Shown one piece after another: positions 1-10,700 of a stretch of DNA of 64,000 nucleotides. The DNA lies in the NCBI GenBank assembly GCA_028023455.1, contig JAQFVV010000021.1:5918853-5982852 (forward strand). The letters are read 5' to 3'. The translations under genes were made by a program, and so were the position numbers. How positions within the stretch are numbered: the first letter of the stretch is position 1; each line of letters starts with the position of its first letter. This DNA comes from Epiperipatus broadwayi (Eukaryota; Onychophora; Udeonychophora; Euonychophora; Peripatidae). Below the pieces are notes generated by a model, which saw only the letters and a program-made list of their open reading frames with translations, was not told the DNA's origin and searched no databases.

Positions 1-376
1 GTCACCCTACATACCATACCTTCATAGTATTGGCTTTTCAAAAATTCAAAGGATACCTTGCCAACTAACCTCCATTCTCAGGTGCTTTACAAGATTAAAT
101 TCCAGGAACTTACCTGCTCTCTATTTATTATGGGAAATCTAAGACAAACCTGTCTATATGTATAGCCCAACACACATATCTATATAATAAAGCTAGAACA
201 AATACAGATATGCACTCAATATTTTTTAACATTTTTCTAGAACTGGTTATCCCTTTGTTCCTTCACCTGTTAACAACATGTGAATAAAACATGGTGATTT
301 CAAATGAAAAATTAAAATAAAAAAATCAAGTCAGATGTCACATGACTTAATTTAATAAAGTTTGTATTTACAAATG
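1..376. other. AT-rich DNA, no gene seen
   Basis: No open frame, repeat or recognisable domain was seen on either strand up to the foldback that begins at 377. Confidence 0.5.
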
Positions 377-430
377 TTATATATAGAGCTCGCAAAATAA
401 GCTCTTAACAAGCTTTAAGAATATCCTCAA

Positions 431-468
431 CCCCAGACTGGTTTCTGCTTCTGGCATCATCAGTGAGG
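431..468 (-). ncRNA. Hammerhead ribozyme, type I, left arm of family A foldback
   Basis: Read on the minus strand: stem I 5' strand CCTCA (468-464), conserved core CTGATGA (463-457), stem II TGC/GCA closed by loop CAGAA (456-446), GAAA (445-442), a very short stem III ending in GTC (441-436), then stem I 3' strand TGGGG (435-431), which pairs with CCTCA through one G-U. Every invariant catalytic position is present. Predicted cleavage lies 3' of the C complementary to base 436. Short stem III is usual for hammerheads of Penelope-like elements and may need dimerisation to cleave efficiently. Activity is inferred, not shown. Confidence 0.8.
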
Positions 469-582
469 TGCCAGGATATTCAAGCATTAGATTAAAAATA
501 CTAGGCTAAGCCCAGGACTAACATTAGATAAAGTACTGGGCTTGTCCTAGTATTTTTAATCTAGTGCTTGAACATCCTGGCA

Positions 583-620
583 CCTCACTGATGATGCCAG
601 AAGCAGAAACTGGTTCTGGG
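583..620 (+). ncRNA. Hammerhead ribozyme, right arm of family A foldback, slightly decayed
   Basis: The plus strand has CCTCA (583-587), CTGATGA (588-594), stem II TGC/GCA with loop CAGAA, and GAAA. It differs from the left-arm copy around stem III, where one extra T makes the GTC cleavage triplet ambiguous. It is probably weaker than the copy at 431-468. Confidence 0.6.
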
Positions 621-675
621 ATTGAGGATATTCTCAAAGCTTGTTAAGAGCTTATTTTATGAGCTCTATATATAA

Positions 676-1706
676 TAAATGAAAAATTAAAGAAGCGTGG
701 CATATCTCAGGTGACAGAAATTTTATCAATAGAAAAGAATCAAGCATGTTCTTTTCAAAAAGTAGCCTATTCTTCCTATTAATTTTCATATTTAAATTGC
801 ATGTAAATTAGCAATAACACCATGTACATACATGCACTCACACTTTCCAATTGTCTGACATATTGTTTAAAAAAACAGACTTTATGAAAGCTTTTCTGCA
901 CACAGTTATCTTCTTTGTATATTTATAATTACAAGAATAGATGGATTCATTCTATTCTTGATCCTTTGTTTAATACTTAGATGCTTTTAAAGTCATAGCT
1001 AGGGGAAGGATGATTTACTCCTTTGTTACATATACATTTGGGCTGTTTTTAATTTAAAGTTTAAATGTTAATTTTTTTTTTTCAAGTTTTGATACGCTAT
1101 TCTTTAACGTTTATAATAGTTTATATGTTATAGATAAATTATTATATTAAACTATTTTTTTTTTTTTCATTTTTACTTTTCCTGAAAAATTCAGTATACT
1201 TTATCTCTAACAATCTAAACATTTAAACTATTTAAAGCTGAAAAAGGAAGAAATATTTAAGTTTTATTATTATTTTTTCAGGAAATAATAATTTTAATTC
1301 CTGATAAAAATGTAGTTAAAAGTATTGCAATATTTAAACAAATTATTTATATATAAATGTAAGTTTGAATATTTCTATATATATAATTATTAAAAACAAA
1401 TTATAAAAAGTGAAAATTTAGTAATGAACTAGAGATAAATTTAAGTTTCTGGATCCAATTGCTATATAATTCGTTAAGTCTTAAGCTTTGATGAATCTCA
1501 CAACATCGACATTAAAAATTATATACAAAATAATCTATTTGAATATTCCTGACCCCAAGAAAAATATCAAGCTTGTCAATAAGCTAGTAAGTGGTGACAA
1601 ATTATTGTTTTATATATCACCAAAAATAAATAAACCTAAACAATAATAATCTTAAATTTGTTATTAATGTCAAACATTATGAAGAGTGGACATAAAAATG
1701 ACTTTT
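676..1706. other. AT-rich DNA, no gene seen
   Basis: Long A and T runs, no coding-like frame, and no repeat matching the families in this window. Confidence 0.5.
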
Positions 1707-2530
<824 letters not shown>

Positions 2531-2531
2531 A

Positions 2532-2532
2532 A

Positions 2533-2580
<48 letters not shown>

Positions 2581-2628
2581 AATAATAATAATAATAATAA
2601 TAATAATAGTAATAATAATAATAATAAT
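2532..2628. repeat. Compound microsatellite (ATC)n-(AAT)n
   Basis: About 16 ATC units followed by about 16 AAT units with one interruption. The poly-Asp and poly-Tyr frames across it are artefacts. Confidence 0.95.
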
Positions 2629-2739
2629 GGGAAATGTAAGCACAAAAATTAAATGTGGAACCCATAAAGTCCATTCAGTTGGCAAACTGGATATTGTCTG
2701 TCTTCCTAAGTGACTAATCAATCCAGGAATCTTTAACTC

Positions 2740-3130
2740 AGAGGCAAAACTCTCCATACAGTAGCACCACCCAATGCAAGCCATAGCAATAAAAGGATGC
2801 CAGAATTTATGCATAACATCCTATCTATTGTCTACCCATCCAATATTCCTAGACTAGTTATTAGTTTGGGGTTTTCATCAGTGAAGAGCTTTGGATCTGA
2901 GAGTACTGCCCCTAGATATTAGGATATAATGCAATTCTGTAGCAACCACATATTATTTATTTAGTTAACTATAAAGCTATAAATCCAAAATGAAAACACA
3001 ATATTTTGAACCTAGGCTCATTTACTTTATTCTTGTCATTGGGTGTCACTACTGTATGGAGAGTTTCACCTCTGAATAGCTTACGGAAGCATTTGAAATG
3101 GTAATCATGTGGTAAATCTTCAACTCTTAA
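2740..3130. mobile_element. Decayed family H foldback element plus one-sided tail
   Basis: The left end AGAGGCAAAACTCTCC and the right end GGAGAGTTTCACCTCT (to 3073) are inverted. They match the termini of the better preserved copies at 32847, 39484 and 52977. The interior keeps the family core around 2840-2940. About 55 bp after the right terminus resemble the one-sided tail of other copies (a CATGTGG motif). The second arm is mostly lost, so this is the most decayed copy. Confidence 0.6.
2847..2885 (-). ncRNA. Degenerate hammerhead ribozyme remnant
   Basis: On the minus strand CTGATGA and CTAGTC are retained, but the GAAA box reads TAAT and stem II is disrupted. It is recognised only by alignment with the copies at 32962 and 39595 and is predicted inactive. 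Confidence 0.45.
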
Positions 3131-3249
3131 TACTGCTATCTTAATGTTACATTAAACTATCAAGACTTGCTTAATATAATAAACTCTTTAAGTAGCTTTA
3201 AAAATATCAACAATAAGTTATATACTTAAATTCAATATTGGTTTAGGTC

Positions 3250-3600
3250 ATCAATGGAGTGACAGACCTGGAATTCAAACTACATGGATAACAGTTCTAT
3301 TCCATCATTTCCTGTACTCAAACTTTTTATGAATTTGTGAGCAACAAAGCATTCAATTACTTTTATTTCAGTCTTACCAAGCAATGCCTATCTTCTAATT
3401 AATAATAATAAACATCATTTAAGTAGACACTGATGGAAAATATGGAAATGGAATATAATTACATAGCTAAGTGTGGTGTAGTAGAATGATTAAATGTTGC
3501 ATTTGAAACTGAGAATTTGTGCACCAAAGCTAATATTGTTATTTCTGGTGTTTATAGATCATATGACTTTCAAAGCAACTGATTATTCAATTATTCTTTT
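3250..3600 (+). repeat. Family 2 SINE-like repeat, two adjacent degraded units
   Basis: The first unit (about 3250-3370) carries the AATGGAGTGACAGA-type internal segment and the tail TTTTTATGAATTTGTGAGCA. The second (about 3470-3600) carries GTGTGGTGTAGTAGAATGAT and a tail like CAAAGCAACTGATTATTCAA. Both match the dispersed ~130-bp repeat seen at 21272 and 24473. Confidence 0.5.
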
Positions 3601-3613
3601 TACATTATTATAA

Positions 3614-3726
3614 TTTTTTTTTTCATATGTCATAGCATCAGGCAGGAGGCAAACATGCAACAACCGCCTGCAACCAACTGCTTGCTTGCAAGGCGGCTGC
3701 GCTGACCTCTCGGTTAACAATGCTTG
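3614..3726 (-). mobile_element. tRNA-derived SINE, family 1
   Basis: Reading the minus strand from 3726, the element starts near TCAAGCATTG. It has a GAGAGGTCAGCGC A-box region and a CTTGCAAGCAAGCAG segment like the type II (Leu/Ser-like) tRNA fold, then a degraded B box, and ends in CATATG plus an A-rich tail (the T run at 3614). Eight copies occur in the window. TSDs are not clear for this copy. Confidence 0.75.
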
Positions 3727-3852
3727 AACTTGTAATTGAAAATTTACTTAATAGAGTAAATAGAGGAGATTTGAACACAGACTTTCAAATTCCTTTCAGC
3801 TTTCCATTCCATCTTATATAACCGATACATATATGTGAAAAAGATAAATGAT

Positions 3853-3895
3853 CTCTAATATATGTATTTTATGCTGAACCAGCACTCATCAGTTG
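3853..3895 (-). ncRNA. Hammerhead-like motif, family B left arm, decayed
   Basis: On the minus strand CCAA is followed by CTGATGA, a good stem II (GTGCT/AGCAT) and a self-complementary stem III region. GAAA is changed to AAAA, so the invariant G12 is lost and activity is unlikely. Confidence 0.55.
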
Positions 3896-3970
3896 GCTCA
3901 GATCATCATCTCCTATACATAAAAAAAACTGAGCATTAATTATATATTTATGTGGGAGATGATAATTTGG

Positions 3971-4014
3971 ACCAACTGATGAGTGCTGGTTCAGCATTAA
4001 ATATGTATATAGGA
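3971..4014 (+). ncRNA. Hammerhead-like motif, family B right arm, decayed
   Basis: ACCAA (3971-3975), CTGATGA (3976-3982) and stem II GTGCT/AGCAT (3983-3997) are followed by TAAA instead of GAAA, then a stem III ATATGTAT. Stem I has one mismatch. G12 is lost, so it is probably inactive. Confidence 0.55.
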
Positions 4015-4599
4015 GATCATTTATCTTTTTCACTTATATGTAGTCATGTGTATCAGTTATATAAGATGTCAACTAACTGTGCCCAACTGTTTACAGATTT
4101 AGAGATTCTCCTCTTCAATTATTGATCCAATAATCAATACAGGGCTATTAAAATAAAAAATATATTTCATAAATAATATAAATCTAATTAAACTAACTTT
4201 TTATTAATATACAAGATCAAATGGGAGAAGAATCTACTTTAGCATTCCAGTTTAAGAGATTCAATCATAAACAATTTTAAGCTCAATTATAAAACTCAAA
4301 ATACTAATATACCATAAGAGATATCTTAAATCTTACTGAAATCTATATCCAACTTGGTTTAAGAAGGCACAATTTATTTTGCAACTTTTGAATAATGAGG
4401 CATTAATGACTTGATTAGATTTTGAGATGAGATGCACTACAAAATCTTAAGAGAATTACAAAAAAAAAAAAGATAAATTATTTTTAACATCCATTTTCCA
4501 TATGGAAAACCTATTTCTAGTCAATAAAAGTTACTTATCATTATTTTACTCATTATTGATCTGCTTCATAATGAAGGTCTCTCCAAGTTTAATCTGGTC

Positions 4600-4935
4600 T
4601 TTGATCTATAGTATCCTTTTTCTATATCACACCAGAAAGCTTTATTTCGCCCATCCATCTATCTTTTATGAATTCTCTCTCTATGTCTTTTATAATCTTC
4701 CAGGATCAAATTTAAGATTTAAAGTGTCCACCTATTATCATCTCTTTTAGAAATATGTTCAACCTAACTCCATTCCCTTTTTTTAATTCTTTCAATGACA
4801 TCAGTAACACCTGTTAGTTCTCTCACTATCTACTTCATATTCAATCCCTTCTTTTCATACTCCTAACATTCATTTTTCCATATTTTATTGGGTCTGAAGC
4901 TTCTTGTATTGCTCTTCTATTAAGTGTCCAAATCT
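4600..4935 (-). pseudogene. Non-LTR retrotransposon (LINE) reverse transcriptase, C-terminal remnant
   Basis: Translating the minus strand gives GVTDVIERIKKREWS, a stop, then VEHISKRDDNRWT. This matches the conserved region downstream of many LINE reverse transcriptases (a GVTDVI..RI...W.W.GH...R.D.RWT pattern). In-frame stops and loss of the rest show a dead 5'-truncated copy. The plus-strand frame at 4502-4750 is its antisense shadow. The remnant at 10390-10700 is a related copy. Confidence 0.65.
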
Positions 4936-5490
4936 CAAATCCATATTAAGAACTGATTAAACACATTGATTAAAATCTCCCTTTTCAATCATAAAGGCAT
5001 GCTTTTCAGTTACATGGAGGGACATTTTTTTTTCTTGGATGATTAAAATCTTATCTGTAAGCATGCAACGCCCTCTGTGCAATATTATTATTCTTTACAA
5101 AGATCACATGATTATGTATTATTAAGTAACATTATGTGAGGTCCTTTTTTAACATATAAATTAGCTAATAGGTTCAAAAAGTAAAAACAAAATAAATACT
5201 AATCTTAAAAAGATTTAAAATAACTTTACAACTTTTATTTTAATTTAAACTGTTAAGAAAATGTAATAAACGCAATTAAAACACAGTGCTCACTTATGAA
5301 TCAGTGATAAAAATAATTAGTATGATTTTAAAATTATTAGCAGTTTTAGCTTTTTGTCAAGCAATTTTAGTTAATCTTTTTCTCCATTTTGGTCAAATAA
5401 ATGGGTGAATATAATAATGACATAAATCATACGATTAGTTACTTAGGTGTTCATGTGATGTTTTAGGTATAAAGTGACCGATTGAATGTA
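4936..5490. other. AT-rich DNA, no gene seen
   Basis: No domain or family member was recognised. Part may be the further decayed 5' side of the LINE remnant. Confidence 0.4.
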
Positions 5491-5625
5491 ATAAAAAAAT
5501 AATCGAATGACTACTGCTTGGAAGTTTATACAAAGTTTGAGTGCCAGAATGTCAAAACGGGAACCAATCCGAGGATCGTACTCTCCAGAATTTGATGTCC
5601 TACTGCTGAACTAAACTATAATAGG
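5491..5625 (-). repeat. Family 2 SINE-like repeat
   Basis: In minus orientation it starts near the TATAGTTTAGTTCAGCAGTAG head and ends with the AAACTTCCAAGCAGTAGTCA tail. The same head and tail occur at 21272, 39341 and 45458. Confidence 0.55.
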
Positions 5626-5780
5626 CCGTTGGATATGTTATTTTTACTTAACTTACAGAATATAATTTTTTTAAATTTTATTCAATTGAGAATGGATGGT
5701 GAAAATTTAGCTAACCCATGCAAATTAATGTATTATTTAAATTACATAAAAGGTCAATAATTTATGTTACTTACGTGTTT

Positions 5781-6108
5781 TTAATTCTTAAGCACTCGTT
5801 GACTTCAAGTTCAGATGAAAAGGTATAATAAGCATAAAGTAATTAAATGTACTAGGCCAGCTTTTGGAAAAACACTGCCAGAGCCATAGTGCTGAGTAAA
5901 GTTATGCAGTACAGGTGTGCTTATATAACTGATGTGATGTAATATATGAATGAGGTACAATATGCAAATAAGTCACCTGTACTGCATAACTTTACTCAGC
6001 ACTATGATTCTGGCAGTGTTTTGCTGAACACTGACTCTATGCATTTAATTACTTTATGTTTATTATACCTTTTCATCAGAACTCAAAGTCAATTAGCACT
6101 TAAGAATT
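5781..6108. mobile_element. Foldback element, about 330 bp
   Basis: The inverted arms run inward from AATTCTTAAGCAC to GTGACTTATT and back. The inner half (about 5870-5930 against 5960-6020) is nearly perfect, while the outer half has diverged. There is no open frame and no convincing hammerhead core. Confidence 0.7.
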
Positions 6109-7094
6109 ACATAGTTTTATGAAAAGGGTTAATACTTTGAGGATTACGTGTTTATATATATATATATATTTCATTTGCAAATTAATTTCTATCTCGATTT
6201 ATTACTCATCTAGGAAACTTTTAAAAGAAAATTATGGATGTACCATGAAATGCGATGAATATTTGCCACGAACAAAATCCTAATGAGATTGATTAAGCAA
6301 GAAGTATATAGCTTAGGTCTTGTATATGCTACATCATATAAATTCTCAATGTTAAGGGAGTCAGAATTTTACTATTCAGAATTAAGTAAATTCACTCAAT
6401 GCTGGTATGCAAAACCCATTGCATCTAACTAAGAAGTATTTTAACAAGAGTTTTCAAAGTTAAACAGCTTATAGCAGTATATAAAATATAGTGCTAAAAT
6501 GATAAGAATAAAGAAGCAAGGTTAAATATACAAAATTGGGACCATGTCAGAAAAGCTTGCAACCTATTTGGATCGAGGCTAACAAAAGAAGAATCTGTAG
6601 TATCTTGAGTAATTAAATACATTCAAAAATATAAGTTGAAGAAATCTCCTGAGAAATTTTGGTATAAGCAATGATGAAGAAAGTAAAAAAAAACAAATTG
6701 TAATATTTTTTTACGAGAATATTTTCTACTTTTTTTTATTCCATGCATAATTAGGAATTGTTACATATATCTCTATTACATTGCATTTAAATTGATTTAC
6801 ATAATATTGCTGTAAATAAATAATATCAAATATTATCATTTATTTGGTCGCAGCTTTAAAACTTTTACTCAATGCTACAAAAATTTGAGTATTCTAAAAA
6901 GTAAAAATTTACTCACCTATCTTCAAATATTAGCATTCCACCATTAATCATCATTACCTGTAAAGAAAGTGAAATTATTAAATTTGCAATATACATAATG
7001 CATATATAATATTTCCAGTGTTTAATATATATATATATGTAATGATATTCTTATTCGATATCTGTATTTCTTCGAAGTTATAAACATATTATTA
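6109..7094. other. AT-rich DNA, no gene seen
   Basis: Short TA runs near 6155 and 7028. No recognised repeat family or coding frame. Confidence 0.45.
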
Positions 7095-7555
7095 TAATTA
7101 AATATTAATAAATACTTTAAAAACTTTTATTCACCTAGGAGAGCTTTCGACTAGCTTTGTAATCTTTGTCAACTAACACTTTCAAACATAGTTTCAAAGT
7201 CTAACCTTTCCACAATTCATTGATTTTTATGTTTATATATATATATATATATGGTTTTAATTTGGATTATAATAATGTGAAAATATTGCAAACTGAAAAA
7301 AACAATAATAAAAGAAAAATAAAGGAAGCTATGTTAGTATATAAAGGTTAATATATATATAAAAATGTAAGCATGACTTAATAAACAGACAGGCAGCAAA
7401 CATAAAAAGTCAATAAACTATGGGAAGGTTAGACTTTGAAAGTGTGTTTCAAAGTGTTAGTTGACAAAGACTATGAAGCTAGTTGAAAGCACTCCTAGAT
7501 GGATAAAAGTTTTTAAAGTTGTACTTATGTTACTGTATTTATTAATATTTAATTA
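7095..7555. mobile_element. Foldback element with hammerhead-like cores (family D)
   Basis: The arms start TAATTAAATATTAATAAATA and end with its inverse. In each arm a TTGACAA box is followed by a five-pair stem (GACTA/TAGTT or its variant) and then GAAAGC, reading outward. This resembles the hammerhead order of core, stem II and GAAA, but the core deviates from CTGANGA and no UH cleavage site with stem III is clear. The centre holds a TA run. Confidence 0.6.
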
Positions 7556-7564
7556 CAAGATTAT

Positions 7565-7575
7565 CCCCCCCCCCC
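7565..7575. repeat. Poly-C run (11 nt)
   Basis: Eleven consecutive C in strongly AT-rich DNA, followed by a TA run. Similar runs occur at 14355, 34576, 47614 and 57844. Confidence 0.9.
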
Positions 7576-7630
7576 ACATATATATATGTAATGATAAATT
7601 ATTTTTTAATATTGAATAAATATAATATTT

Positions 7631-7858
7631 TGTGAAATTTACCCAGTCTATTTGAAATAATAATTGAACTGCCCTCTAACTGTCATGTTCAATAACTTTT
7701 TACAATAAGAAAATGAAATAATTCTTACCATTCTAGATAACTCTAAATAAAAAAATCTAAGATACTGAGGTCCATTTTCTTACTTTAAAAAGTTATTGAA
7801 TATGACAGCTAGAGGGAAGTTCAATTATTATTTAAAATAGACTTGGTACATTTCACAT
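7631..7858. mobile_element. Foldback (MITE-like) element, 228 bp
   Basis: Terminal inverted repeats are TGTGAAATTTACCCAGTCTA on the left and TAGACTTGGTACATTTCACA on the right. The arms extend about 75 bp each. No coding capacity and no hammerhead core. Confidence 0.7.
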
Positions 7859-8086
7859 GACAGCATTAAAATTAAGAATCATGAAACTGGTATAATAATT
7901 AATTATAATATTCTCTAGCCATAGCATAAGACAAGTTTTATGAGAGAAGATCCACCATTTTTTTTTGTTACCTCATTTTTTTTATAAAGTCAGTAGCTTG
8001 GAATCCTTAGGCTAAAAAGAATGAAATATTAAATCAATCAAATAAACTTCAAGATATTTTAAATTGATTGATATTATTACTTAACA

Positions 8087-8285
8087 TAATCAATGAGAAT
8101 TGCCAATTCCCCAACAAGCTTTGTGATAAATGCTTAGCCAGAGCCAGCATTTAAAATATCTCTATCAGGACCCCCCAAACCTCTGACCCTGGTTTCATGC
8201 TTTGGCACTCCTCAGAGAGGTGCTAGGGTAGATTCGGACACTAGATCTAAAAATACCAACCCAAAGCCAGCATTTATCTAGAAGT
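8087..8285. mobile_element. Half foldback (family F) carrying a hammerhead
   Basis: The left part repeats the arm seen at 8506-8565 (AATCAATGAG.ATTGCCAATT, then CAAGCTTTGTGATAAATGC). It continues through the ribozyme core to the CACTAGATCTAAAAATACCA segment shared with the element at 18719. It looks like one arm of a palindromic element whose other arm is lost or displaced. Confidence 0.6.
8179..8222 (-). ncRNA. Hammerhead ribozyme, type I, best consensus copy
   Basis: Read on the minus strand: stem I ACCTCT (8221-8216), core CTGAGGA (8215-8209; position 7 is variable in this family, so the core is intact), stem II GTGC/GCAT with loop CAAA (8208-8197), GAAA (8196-8193), three-pair stem III with a 2-nt loop ending in GTC (8192-8185), then stem I 3' strand AGAGGT (8184-8179), perfectly complementary to ACCTCT. 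Predicted cleavage is between the bases opposite 8185 and 8184. All catalytic residues are present. Activity has not been shown. Confidence 0.85.
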
Positions 8286-8447
8286 TATCTATTGAGAGGA
8301 AAATCTGAAATTTTTAGACACCTACATATCTTTAAACCCAACTATACAACTCAAATAGCTACATGGGGCTGAGAGATCTTTAGCCATATCATATACTAGT
8401 AGTCTTAGCAATATATCATTGCATAAGACTTAAGGCAGAGACTATAA

Positions 8448-8739
8448 ATAGTCAAAATAAGAGTCATAAATCACATAACCCAATTCTCTTAAGCTTGTAA
8501 GATATAATCAATGAGGATTGCCAATTCCTTAACAAGCTTTGTGATAAATGCTTAGCCAGAGCTGCACAAAACCACGGTCAGAGGTTTGGGGGGGGGGATC
8601 CTGACAGAGATATTTTAAATGCTGGCTCTGGCAGAGCATTTATCACAAAGCTTGTTGAGGAATTGGCAATCCTCATTGATTATATCTTACAAGCTTAAGA
8701 GAATTGGGTCATGTGATCTATGACTCTTATTTTGACTAT
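8448..8739. mobile_element. Foldback element (family F) with truncated hammerhead
   Basis: Long, nearly perfect arms run from ATAGTCAAAATAAGAGTCAT inward and return as ATGACTCTTATTTTGACTAT. The centre (about 8570-8640) holds the 3' part of a hammerhead on the plus strand (AAACCACGGTC then AGAGG), but the CTGANGA half is deleted. A run of ten G lies at 8588-8597. Its arm duplicates part of 8087-8180. Confidence 0.75.
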
Positions 8740-9140
8740 TACTTAACATGTTTGTGAGCTTTCTCAATGTGAACATTGTCCACATCGATTCAAACAAAGA
8801 AAATGTACAATATAAAATACGTCTAGTGTTTGCTTAACATATATTTAAAACATGGATATTAAAACTCTGACAACAGGTATCATAGGTAACTGAAATACTT
8901 TCTAGTCACAGCAAAAAACAAATATTTTTATAAAAAAGATCATTCTGTTTTCTCATTATTTTATTTTCCTACATAGAGAGTTGTCTGAACTCACCTAGGT
9001 TAGAAAGATTGAATATTAAATTAATCATACAATTTAGTTTAATAATATCTTAAATTGATCAATACCACTTGAAGTATCCATATGCACATCTATATACATT
9101 AGGACATGATGTTATTAAGTAATCAGAATAGCAAACAGTC
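8740..9140. other. AT-rich DNA, no gene seen
   Basis: No coding frame or known repeat recognised. Confidence 0.45.
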
Positions 9141-9194
9141 TGCAACAACTCTCTCTCTACTTTACGTAATCGCAATTCCTACGCTGCTCTTTTC

Positions 9195-9440
9195 CAACGA
9201 GTGCTCTCCAACGAATGGTCTATTTTGCAACGAATGCCTTGCTCTGCAACAAATGCTTCTACTCTGCAACTAATGCTCTGCTCTGCAACAAATGCTTCTA
9301 CTCTGCAACTAATGCTCTGCTCTGCAATGAATGCTTCTACTCTGCAACTAATGCCCTATTCTGCAACTATTGCTCTTCTCTGCAACTAATGCTCTTCTCA
9401 GCAACTAATGCTCTTCTATGCAACTAATGCTCTTCTCTGC
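9195..9440. repeat. Minisatellite, 19-20 bp unit
   Basis: About twelve imperfect copies of TGCAACTAATGCTCTTCTC and variants (AACAAATGCTTCTACTC). The repeat produces two short overlapping frames on the plus strand that are not genes. The array sits in a GC-richer stretch (about 9130-9840). Confidence 0.9.
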
Positions 9441-9840
9441 TGTGGTCTCTTTCAGCTACACCCGTGAACTACATTTCCACTGGGCGCTGGTCATTAACCG
9501 CAAGCACTAACGTGAGATATCTCTGCTGGTGTTAAACCAACGTCTACTCCAATACTGCTACTCAACTACTGCATGACTGCTCTCTACTGGAGTTGTCCTC
9601 TAATTGCTGCCCTGCGTAGATATTACCCAGTCTTCTATTGCTTGCTGACAACTGTAGAAATTAATACACCGTCCAATAAGGTATCATCTCTTATCCAGAA
9701 ATATTTGCAATCAGCAAATATCTCTTGGAATAGTCGATCGCCATTATGTCAATGCCTTAATTAAATTCCACAGCTATCAGCATGCGATCTAAAACAACCT
9801 CTCGAATACATTCTAGTTTTTTCTGGAGTGCACAAACATG
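9441..9840. other. GC-richer unidentified segment next to the minisatellite
   Basis: Composition is clearly different from the flanks, and a 63-codon plus-strand frame occurs at 9573-9764 without a recognisable domain. It could be part of a solo LTR or another old element. I see no convincing LTR ends. Confidence 0.3.
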
Positions 9841-10389
9841 TCCACCATTTTATACAAAACACTACACCACATATCTGAGAATTTTCTCTATTTGAACATT
9901 ATCATTCCAACCCACATTCTTTAAACATATAAGTAAAACATTTGAAAAAATTATAAAGTCCAAAATGCACTTAATGTTTTTAGATGTATCAGGCCACAAT
10001 CCCTTATGGAAGTCTTCTTCATTTCCTCATCATTTATCAATATTAAATTACCACAAAATATAAACTGAAATGTGAAACATTCTGCACCCCCATATTTGAT
10101 GCCATTCACATATAATTTATTACTATAGAGATTATTATATTATTTTAGCTCAATATAAACTTTAAACTTAGTTAAAAATTAATATATCTATCTATTGCAA
10201 CACAACCCATTTCATGTTTCTTTTTTCAAGTGCATTTTGTAAAAATGAATTATGCACATTTACACCCATTTATAGATTATTGTAATCATCATCATTATTT
10301 TTGATGATTATTGATACATTGCAGAATGAAAGGATTTACAAATTTAATTAAGTTTCTCCGATTATAATTTTTCTCTCTACATTAATAAG
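9841..10389. other. AT-rich DNA, no gene seen
   Basis: Nothing supported on either strand. Confidence 0.4.
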
Positions 10390-10700
10390 CTTCCTTATTT
10401 CATCCATCCATCTCATACATGGTCAGTTTCTATGTCTTTTATAATATATTAGTATCTGGTTTAAGACTTCAAGCATCCATGTATTATCATCACTTTTTAA
10501 AAATATGTCCATCCCAATTCCATTTAAGCCCCTTAATTTCTTTCTATGATATCAGTAACACCCATTTTTTCTCTCATCTGTGTATTTTTTTTTTTTTGAA
10601 TTGTTCTTGTTATTTTAACATATTTCTCCATATTTCATTGAGCAATCTAAAATTTCTATATTGCTTTTCTGTTAAATGTCCAAGTCTCGGATTCACCAAT
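10390..10700 (-). pseudogene. Non-LTR retrotransposon reverse transcriptase, C-terminal remnant
   Basis: The minus strand encodes, across frameshifts, GVTDIIER, then IKGLKWNWDGHIFKK, then DDNTWMLEVLN. This matches the same conserved LINE region as at 4600-4935 and is more damaged. The plus-strand frame at 10419-10802 is antisense to it. Confidence 0.6.

Larger units (their letters stand above)
377..675. mobile_element. Foldback element with two outward-facing hammerhead ribozymes (family A)
   Basis: The two halves are near-perfect inverted repeats. The left arm begins TTATATATAGAGCTC and the right arm ends GAGCTCTATATATAA, with a short asymmetric centre around 510-540. Each arm carries a hammerhead-type motif, on the minus strand in the left arm (431-468) and on the plus strand in the right arm (583-620). 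There is no coding capacity. The sequence shows a palindromic element of about 300 bp. From general knowledge, hammerheads in animal genomes are typical of Penelope-like elements and retrozymes, so I infer a non-autonomous relative. The core shares sequence with the elements near 8.2, 18.8, 33, 39.6 and 53 kb. Confidence 0.75.
3810..4068. mobile_element. Foldback element with two hammerhead motifs (family B)
   Basis: Terminal inverted repeats begin CATCTTATATAACCGATAC and end GTATCAGTTATATAAGATG. Each arm contains a hammerhead-like segment pointing outward (3853-3895 minus, 3971-4014 plus). There is no open frame. Related single-arm copies occur at 40806, 44163 and 44636. Confidence 0.7.

Noticed and set aside
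4502-4750. 82-codon plus-strand frame with hydrophobic composition
   Set aside because: It is antisense to a recognisable LINE fragment on the minus strand.
5781-6108. Hammerhead in this foldback (TCTGATGA occurs on the minus strand near 6072)
   Set aside because: No stem II followed by GAAA and no cleavage site; the match is to seven bases only.
9201-9427. Cys/Asn/Ala-rich repeat proteins
   Set aside because: Frames generated by the 19-20 bp minisatellite; two frames are equally open.
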